NCBI GenBank assembly: GCA_021163505.1
Contig: JAGGVE010000001.1
Coordinates: 1 to 32,129 of the forward strand
Source: Candidatus Iainarchaeum sp.
GTDB lineage: Archaea; Iainarchaeota; Iainarchaeia; Iainarchaeales; DTGL01
Length of the DNA: 32,129 bases
Direction: 5' to 3'
Part shown: positions 25,601 through 32,129 of the stretch, one piece after another
Position numbering within the stretch: position 1 is the stretch's first letter
How the letters are laid out: each line of letters begins with the position of its first letter
Program-made: the position numbers and the translations under genes
Notes under the pieces: generated by a model
What the model was told of the DNA's origin: nothing
The model's input: only the letters and a program-made list of their open reading frames with translations
Databases searched by the model: none

Positions 25601-26188
25601 TTGGATAAGCGATGGAAAAATCTTATAATTGTTTTTGGGGTTATCGCCCTGTTGGGTTTTGTTTACTATCTGTATATCTCAAGACCTTCTTTTGTCCCAG
25701 AATATTCTGCCATGCTTACGCTGATGGAAAAGTATGGTGTTGATGCAAAACAATTTCCCTCAGCGCTAGCTGGAATCTCAAACCTTTCCGAGCCTCAGCT
25801 TGAAAAGTTAAGTACCGAGCTTAAAGATTTTTCGAATAAAACCAACGAGGCCTGGCTTAAGGACCTTGCGCTGATATACTCTGATTTTGCCGAAATGGAG
25901 CTAAATAGAAAAAAACTGGAAAAAGCAAGCTTGCAGGCAAAGAGTCTAACTGCAAGTGCCTGTGAAAGAGTTTCGCTGTTCAATGAGATGAAGAAAAGAG
26001 GCGGTTCTGTGGTTAAAATTTCGGAAAAATTATTCCAAGCCACAAGTGATTTTTCCAAAAAATACCCCGATAAAACTGCAGAGATAAAGCTTTATGTTGC
26101 CCCTACTGCAACACAGCTCGCAAGAATAAGGGAATCATATAAAATGCAGAGCGCCTTTGTTGGCGCTCTTGGGGAGGTGTGTAAATGA
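25601..26188 (+). CDS. N-terminally membrane-anchored helical protein of unknown function
   Basis: TM LIIVFGVIALLGFVYYLYI, then charged helical region. TTG start at 25601 behind GGTGAT RBS (ORF track begins with GTG at 25592). Confidence 0.7.
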   Translation: MDKRWKNLIIVFGVIALLGFVYYLYISRPSFVPEYSAMLTLMEKYGVDAKQFPSALAGISNLSEPQLEKLSTELKDFSNKTNEAWLKDLALIYSDFAEMELNRKKLEKASLQAKSLTASACERVSLFNEMKKRGGSVVKISEKLFQATSDFSKKYPDKTAEIKLYVAPTATQLARIRESYKMQSAFVGALGEVCK

Positions 26189-28344
26189 GCACTAAACATA
26201 TTTTTACATTGTTTTTGCTTATGTTTGTTTTGGCCCCATTAGCCAGTGGATTTAGAATAGTTGCAAATATGAAACCAACTGAGATGCCAGACGGTACTCT
26301 TGGTTATACCTACGAAACAAGGTATCGTTCTGATTCGCATGTACTTATTAATGAACCAAATACATTCGAACTGAACCTCCGAGAAGAGCTAAGCATGCTT
26401 AATAGCGCTACTTTTGAGAAAATATTTGACAATCTCTATAATGGCGTATATACATTCAAACTCACAAGAATTGAGCCTACAAGTTATAGATTGAATGACG
26501 ATGGCAGTTATAGGTGTGTTGATAGGTGTAATACTGGCCCTAAAGCAGAGCTTATTCTTACACTGCCGGATGGACGTCACAATAATCCAAAATTCAAGGC
26601 AGCGATTGATAAGGTTTCGGGGGACTGGGTAAGCTTTGGCCCTGTCAGGTATGCGATTACTAATATTGAAGTTGCAGACTTTTATGAAAATTATATTGGT
26701 TCTGATCGCTATTACCTTCCAAACCCGCCAAATCCTCGCGTTGCAGTTGATTTTTGCATAATATTTGGATATATAAATGAGCGTAGGCGAACAGTGATTC
26801 CACGCGCATCAATGGAAAACTGTTTTGAGAGCATTGATGAGCTCCTTGCTTTCCTCGCGACAAAATATAGTGAAGATATTGTCTTTTCTGCAGGTGATGT
26901 TCTGGTTTCAGAGGGCCCTTCGTGGGCTCAGTGCGATATTGACTTTGAGAAGGAATCAGAGCTGCTAGAGGTTAAGGCAAGGCCCAAGCAAGATAAATGG
27001 GATGAAGCAGTTAGAATGGCTAAGTTCAACATGTTTGCAGAAAGCGAGATTGCAGAAACTAGGGGTCCAACGCTGGACCTTGCTGGATTAGTTGCGGAGG
27101 ATACCGGGAATGCACTTTTTGACAGCGCGTATAAATTCGATCTCATTTCCTTCAGCCCAAAGATTTTAACGCCGACTGGCACCATTGTTGAGCGCAAGGG
27201 TATTCCTGATGCAGATATAAAAATAACTGAAGTTAACAGTGGCGAGGCAAAGCATTCCAGGATGGATTATCATATAAGTGATTCTGAATTGCAGGCGCAG
27301 TATTCGTTTGGCGGAAAAAAACAGATCATACTGAGGCTTTATCAGAACCCAGCGGAGATAGAGATGCCCTACTTTGTAGATGAACAAAATAATAACTGCG
27401 CTTCTGGGTGTCCTTTATATGGGGTCGGAGTAGGGCATTGCAAAGATGCTTACGTAAGATTTGCAATGAAAGTAAGGCTTTTTGAAAATGAAAACAAGTT
27501 CAGCTGGTTTATGAAGACGAAGCGCGAGGTTCAGACACTTGTACAGGGGCCAAACATTAACATCACTGTAACCGATCTTGGCGGAAACCCTCTGGGCTTG
27601 GGTAGCGCTACGAAAGCCACTATCTCCTTTAATGACCCGGTAACGGGTGAACTGTATTCTATTACCAAAAATGTTTTGGGAGGCACTGTAAGTTTCCATG
27701 CTCCAATCTCTGATTTGGATGAGATTCCAATTACTCTGTCGATTACTGCAACAGGCTATGAGCCCTATAATGAAACATTTGTTTTGGATTCCGAGCCCTA
27801 TAAAAAAGATATTGTGGTTCAGTTGCAGAGCTCTGGCGCTGGGCCGCAGGCCGGCACAGAACCAGAAGTAACAGTTTCCACCAAGTATGTTGTTTTTTCC
27901 TACGCTGCCTTTAAAACCCTAGTAGAAAACTACGTTCCATATTTCACAGGCGAGCAGCTGCCCACTGTTGGCGATGATCTTACAGCTTATCCAAAAGATT
28001 CTTATATCGCTGTTTACAATGCCTTGCGCGACAGCAGAATTTTCAAGCTCGTAGACCCGGAAACTGGTCAGGAAGTGCCCTATTCTTTGGATTTCAGTTT
28101 TACAGGAAGCACGCAGTATAATGGAAAAGAGATTCCTTTGCACGTTGTGATAAAATTTGGTAATCTCTACCTGAATAAAACCTATCAGGCAAAGTTTTTC
28201 CTACCTGTTCCGAGCAGGCTTGCTGGCGGCACGGTGGACTCCTACGAAGACCTGAAAGTTGTTACTGTTAACTGGCGATTTACAGAGAGCGGATTGATAG
28301 AATCTAACTGGCAAACGCGCGATGCTCAATCAGGTGAATGGTGA
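26185..28344 (+). CDS. large secreted surface protein (719 aa)
   Basis: Signal HIFTLFLLMFVLAPLASG; carboxypeptidase-regulatory-like segment NINITVTDLGGNPLGLGSATKATISFNDP; ATGA overlap with upstream gene. Confidence 0.82.
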   Translation: MSTKHIFTLFLLMFVLAPLASGFRIVANMKPTEMPDGTLGYTYETRYRSDSHVLINEPNTFELNLREELSMLNSATFEKIFDNLYNGVYTFKLTRIEPTSYRLNDDGSYRCVDRCNTGPKAELILTLPDGRHNNPKFKAAIDKVSGDWVSFGPVRYAITNIEVADFYENYIGSDRYYLPNPPNPRVAVDFCIIFGYINERRRTVIPRASMENCFESIDELLAFLATKYSEDIVFSAGDVLVSEGPSWAQCDIDFEKESELLEVKARPKQDKWDEAVRMAKFNMFAESEIAETRGPTLDLAGLVAEDTGNALFDSAYKFDLISFSPKILTPTGTIVERKGIPDADIKITEVNSGEAKHSRMDYHISDSELQAQYSFGGKKQIILRLYQNPAEIEMPYFVDEQNNNCASGCPLYGVGVGHCKDAYVRFAMKVRLFENENKFSWFMKTKREVQTLVQGPNINITVTDLGGNPLGLGSATKATISFNDPVTGELYSITKNVLGGTVSFHAPISDLDEIPITLSITATGYEPYNETFVLDSEPYKKDIVVQLQSSGAGPQAGTEPEVTVSTKYVVFSYAAFKTLVENYVPYFTGEQLPTVGDDLTAYPKDSYIAVYNALRDSRIFKLVDPETGQEVPYSLDFSFTGSTQYNGKEIPLHVVIKFGNLYLNKTYQAKFFLPVPSRLAGGTVDSYEDLKVVTVNWRFTESGLIESNWQTRDAQSGEW

Positions 28345-28358
28345 AGAGGGAGCGGTAG

Positions 28359-30560
28359 ATGCGATTAAAGAGAAGCTCAATTTTCATCTTGTTTCTTATT
28401 TCTATTGCATTTAGTGCCCATTCTTTTACAATAGTTACGCAAATAAAGGAGAGCAGCCTTTCTATTGATGATGGAGCATATGCTTCTCTCGAACCTATTG
28501 ATTTTGTTATAAATGCTACTAGATTGGAAGCTAAATACCCGTGGCACGGCGTCTACCACATAATCCCTTCTTCCTACAAACCGCCCCAGAAAGATGAGAG
28601 AAGCGGCAATTATCTTGAAAGGTGCGCTCCTTCTGATAAAAGAGCTGTGTTGGTTTGGTTTCTGGAACCCAAAAGCCCTGATTACTCTTTTTCTATAGAC
28701 TTTGAAAGGAAGGTTGCAGAGCCAGATTGGACAAAACTTGATTGTGAAGCCGGCGTGGGATATACTCCTTGGGCAGATATTGGCAAGGTAATTCATTGTG
28801 ATACAATGCATAGGGCAGATGGAATAGGGAAAAGCGGGATTATTGAATACAGGATAGATTCTATAGAAGGACCCGAATATATTTGTAGACATGGAACTGG
28901 ACTGTTTGGAGTTGGTTATGCATGTAACATACAAGAACAGACAGATCGCACGGTCAGAATCAATTTTAGTGTTAGGTTTGGGCTTGATAATAGCACATAT
29001 TCTGACTGGATTTCTTCACCAGATAATATAACTATAAATGGCGTCACGTATAGAATAACAGCATCGCAGCGCAATAGCCAAGTTGAAGTTGCCGGGGATG
29101 AGCTTGGCAGAGAAACAAGCAGAGCGTTGGGTGGCTCTGCAAAACCCAGTGCCCCAAGCGGAGATCACATTCCCGAGTCTTCGGAATGTTCTCTACACAT
29201 AGTGAGTGTAAATGGCAATAATTATGCTTCTCTTGCAGATGATCAAAGCACAGGGGTTAAGAAGATTGGCTGCGCTCCAAACTCAATAGTTACCGTGGTT
29301 CTTTCAGGGAGCCCTGGATGTGTTTACGAATCACTTTCTGCAAAGATAGCCTCCGGGGTAAGTGCTGGCGGCGCCAGTATTATTGGCACTCCTCAATATT
29401 CTCTCACTTTGGAAGGTGCTGATACTGCTGCTTCAGCATTATCTAATGGCAATCAAGCAACTGTTTCCTTTGTATGCGAACGGGACAAGATAGATAATGC
29501 CCCCTTTTTACAGTTCTATGCTGATGCCAGACAATCTGCTTGTGAAACTGCAGTCTGCGAAGCACCTCAAACTGTTATGAGTGAGATAGTTAAGCTTGAG
29601 ATAGCTGTTGAGTCTCCTACTGGCTCTGAAACAGTTACTGGGCAATCACCGGCTGTTCAGAACCTTGATAACTTTTTGCGAGGCATAGGCGAATGTAGCT
29701 CAGATATCCAAAGCGTTGAGATAGTGAATTCTATTGAGAACGGAAAGATATATATATGCGATGACCAAAGAAACGCAGTTTCAAACACAATATCAGTTGC
29801 TTTGGGTGATACTAGCTGTTCTGTGCAACAGACTTGTGTAACTTTGTGGCGCCAGAACCCTTTAAGCGCTTCTTGTTTTGGCTCTGCTGACTTGAGCGGA
29901 GACGGAACAGTTGAAGATGCAGAGAAGTACTACTTTACCCTTCTATGGTGGCTGTATGTTGTTGCTGAACACTATGAATTGGAACCTTATGGTACTGATA
30001 GCGAAAGTGATTTTAAAGCTAAGGCTGAGGAGACCCTTTCTTCATATTTCTATGAACAGCTGGCTATGATAACATGGGATAACTGGTTTGTTCACAACAC
30101 CTACACAAAATGTTTTGCTCCTTCAGAACCACTTAGCTTTTCTATTTCGAAGGATTCCACAGAAACAAGCTTTTTAAATCCAGATGTGGGCTTATTTGAG
30201 CAGAATGTTTACCTCACGGTGCAGCAGCTGGCAGATTATGAAGGCAAGCACATCTGGTTTATTTCAAATAATTATTTTACTTTACCTCTGGTGAATAACT
30301 GTGCCGAGGTAGAACAAGAACAGCCGCAGGAAAAGGCACCTACTGAACAACCGTCAGGTCCCGAGCAGCCTGAACAGCCTAGTGGGCAACGGGAAAAGCC
30401 CATTGTTTCAAGCGGACCCGTAAATCCAGAAGAACAACCAAGGCAGCCTTCAGGTCCAAGCCCCCCTATAGAATTGGCTGGTTGTAACCCCTGTCTTTCA
30501 CCCATTGGCTGCCTTGGCTGTATAGATATTTTGGTTTTGCAGAGTATCCCTTCGGGATAG
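28359..30560 (+). CDS. large secreted surface protein with EF-hand-like loop, Pro/Gln/Glu-rich linker and C-terminal Cys tail (733 aa)
   Basis: Signal SSIFILFLISIAFSAHSF; DLSGDGTVEDAE; linker EQPSGPEQPEQPSGQ; tail CNPCLSPIGCLGCIDILVLQSIPSG. Confidence 0.85.
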   Translation: MRLKRSSIFILFLISIAFSAHSFTIVTQIKESSLSIDDGAYASLEPIDFVINATRLEAKYPWHGVYHIIPSSYKPPQKDERSGNYLERCAPSDKRAVLVWFLEPKSPDYSFSIDFERKVAEPDWTKLDCEAGVGYTPWADIGKVIHCDTMHRADGIGKSGIIEYRIDSIEGPEYICRHGTGLFGVGYACNIQEQTDRTVRINFSVRFGLDNSTYSDWISSPDNITINGVTYRITASQRNSQVEVAGDELGRETSRALGGSAKPSAPSGDHIPESSECSLHIVSVNGNNYASLADDQSTGVKKIGCAPNSIVTVVLSGSPGCVYESLSAKIASGVSAGGASIIGTPQYSLTLEGADTAASALSNGNQATVSFVCERDKIDNAPFLQFYADARQSACETAVCEAPQTVMSEIVKLEIAVESPTGSETVTGQSPAVQNLDNFLRGIGECSSDIQSVEIVNSIENGKIYICDDQRNAVSNTISVALGDTSCSVQQTCVTLWRQNPLSASCFGSADLSGDGTVEDAEKYYFTLLWWLYVVAEHYELEPYGTDSESDFKAKAEETLSSYFYEQLAMITWDNWFVHNTYTKCFAPSEPLSFSISKDSTETSFLNPDVGLFEQNVYLTVQQLADYEGKHIWFISNNYFTLPLVNNCAEVEQEQPQEKAPTEQPSGPEQPEQPSGQREKPIVSSGPVNPEEQPRQPSGPSPPIELAGCNPCLSPIGCLGCIDILVLQSIPSG

Positions 30561-30575
30561 TTACCTTTTTTTCTT
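30545..30575 (+). terminator. possible hairpin plus T-run at the end of the operon
   Basis: TATCCC-TTC-GGGATA (30545-30559) then CCTTTTTTTCTTT; overlaps the last codons of the plus-strand gene and the basic-tail codons of the convergent gene. Confidence 0.35.
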
Positions 30576-32129
30576 TGTGGATTCTGCGGCGCTTTCTTTA
30601 GTATAAGCGTAGTACGCGAGAATCACTATTACAACTGCAACTATTGCTAAAAACAACAACACTATTATATTTTCTATTTTTGGCGCAGCAACAGCTTGGC
30701 CAGCAGGCGCTTTTGGCGTTTCCTCTGCAGGCGTTTCTGTTTCTACTTCTGTTACAGTTTCTTCTGCTAAATTTATAACAATGTTTTTCTTTATCACTCC
30801 GCGGTCTGTGAGAATAACAAGGGGCAATTCAACAGTGTTTTTATCATAGCCTTTGCCAAGGTAGATTGTTGTGGTTATTTCAACACCCGCGTTTTTATCC
30901 ATTGTAAATTGCTCCGGTTCGAAAGTAACAGTGTGCTTTTCGGAGTTTATATCAAGAACTTCTAGCGGGCAGTCACTTGTATTCAATAGTTTTATTTTTG
31001 CCTTTACTGTTCTTTCTTGCTCAATTATTGTTTCTTCAACTTCTGCTTCCGCAGCAACACCTATTTTTTCAGGAAGCGTAGCTGCAACAAGCTTTACTTC
31101 TATTGGGAATTCTTTCTTATAATCTTTGGCTTCTACGGTAAGCAGGCCCTCATAATCACCAGCCTGCTCTGTTATTGCAGGGCTAATGTAAAGATAGAAC
31201 TCCTTGCTTTTGCCCGCTTCGAGCTCAAACTCCTTTGGTTCGAGGTAAATCCATTTTATGCCCGTTACACTTACTTTAACATGCTGTTTTTTTGTTCCTG
31301 TGTTTGTTGTTTTCAATGTCAGCAGTTTACTTTGCGGACAGAGCTGTGGACCAACCTCTAAGGTTAATTCTTTAGCTAATTCGTGGGTATCAACGCTTAG
31401 TGCATAGCAATCCTCAAGCTCTAATTCAAGCGTTAAACTTTCAGAGAACTGTTCGGAGCTTGCATTCAAAGTTAGCTTCTTTGTGCCAGCACTTTCTTTA
31501 CTTATATCAACTGTTGCTATGATTTCCTTCTCCTCTTTGGGCCTTAGTGTTACTTCCCTCTGGCTGAGCTCCCCCTTTAGCCCCTCGATAGATAGAGCAA
31601 GCGTTATTTCGCTATTTTTCTCGTTCTTTAACAGGAATTTATAAGTGAGTTTTCCATCCTCTAAGCAAGATTTTTCTTTTCCAGAGCTTTTTTCAATCGC
31701 AACTTTATAGCAATCCTTTAGCGCTACCTTGTATTCTTCATCAGTTGTCTTTTCATATAAAACAGAATTTGCAATTATCTTGAAGTTGAAGTCGCCTTCT
31801 TTGTTAGTCCTCATAAACTTTAAGCTTACCTCTGCTTCTTCACCTGGCTCGATTGTTATGCTTGTCTGCTCAAGCTTTATCCATTCTGGACCATCAATGC
31901 TTAAGTTAAGTTTGTCTTTGGCTCTGCCCTCGTTTCTTATTTTGATTGTTTTCGTTTCTTCAACATCATTGCATGCCTCTAAGGTCTTCTTTTCGAGCTT
32001 AACAACCTGCTTGTCCGTTAAGGTGATTTTTATACCTTTTTCCGCTTCTATTTCGGTGCCCTTAATTCGTGCAATTATGCTCGCTGTTTTTTCCGCCTCG
32101 GTAGTTTTGCAAGGAGCCTTGACTTTAAG
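30561..32129 (-). CDS. large surface protein with tandem Ig-like (NEW3/CARDB-like) repeats, C-terminal TM and basic tail; 5' end outside window
   Basis: The frame stays open past the ORF-track start (31814) to the window edge (e.g. LEACNDVEETKTIKIRNEGRAKDKLNLSIDGPEWIKLEQTSITIEPGEEAEVSLKF). TM ENIIVLLFLAIVAVVIVILAYYAY followed by ESTKKKR. Confidence 0.8.
   Translation of the reverse strand, partial: LKVKAPCKTTEAEKTASIIARIKGTEIEAEKGIKITLTDKQVVKLEKKTLEACNDVEETKTIKIRNEGRAKDKLNLSIDGPEWIKLEQTSITIEPGEEAEVSLKFMRTNKEGDFNFKIIANSVLYEKTTDEEYKVALKDCYKVAIEKSSGKEKSCLEDGKLTYKFLLKNEKNSEITLALSIEGLKGELSQREVTLRPKEEKEIIATVDISKESAGTKKLTLNASSEQFSESLTLELELEDCYALSVDTHELAKELTLEVGPQLCPQSKLLTLKTTNTGTKKQHVKVSVTGIKWIYLEPKEFELEAGKSKEFYLYISPAITEQAGDYEGLLTVEAKDYKKEFPIEVKLVAATLPEKIGVAAEAEVEETIIEQERTVKAKIKLLNTSDCPLEVLDINSEKHTVTFEPEQFTMDKNAGVEITTTIYLGKGYDKNTVELPLVILTDRGVIKKNIVINLAEETVTEVETETPAEETPKAPAGQAVAAPKIENIIVLLFLAIVAVVIVILAYYAYTKESAAESTKKKR

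Noticed and set aside
1-32129. rRNA or tRNA genes
   Set aside because: No cloverleaf-like GTTCRANNC/T-arm pattern or rRNA-like conserved stretch was noticed on reading; a tRNAscan-SE/Infernal run would be needed to be definitive.

Overview
The 32 kb window looks archaeal and DPANN-like in style. This rests on class III/type IV pilin N-termini, archaeal BRE/TATA-like promoters, GGTG-type RBSs and very high coding density; the taxonomy is inference. One edge carries housekeeping genes: the C-terminal part of a DinG/XPD-type helicase and a thioredoxin reductase. Almost everything else is a cell-surface locus. A minus-strand operon (about 16.9 to 6.4 kb) encodes a 1394-aa pilin-anchored protein with three vWA domains, a TadA/ArlI-type ATPase, a double TadC/GspF-type membrane platform, two small pilin-like proteins sharing the giant protein's N-terminal motif, and an exosortase/archaeosortase-family protein. 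A divergent plus-strand operon (17.1-19.8 kb) encodes at least three, possibly five, more pilin-like or membrane-anchored proteins. It includes a 56-aa one missing from the supplied ORF track. Around these lie large secreted Ig-like, PKD and TSP3-metalloprotease proteins. Two of the secreted proteins, 27 kb apart, share a tail of the form CxxCx5CLxCIDxLxLxSIP, and each gene is convergent with a gene for an Ig-like protein with a C-terminal TM anchor. A RelE-type toxin-antitoxin cassette is bracketed by a perfect 38-bp direct repeat and has a perfect 20-bp palindrome over its start codon. No rRNA, tRNA, CRISPR array or transposase was recognised. All family assignments come from motif reading, not database searches.
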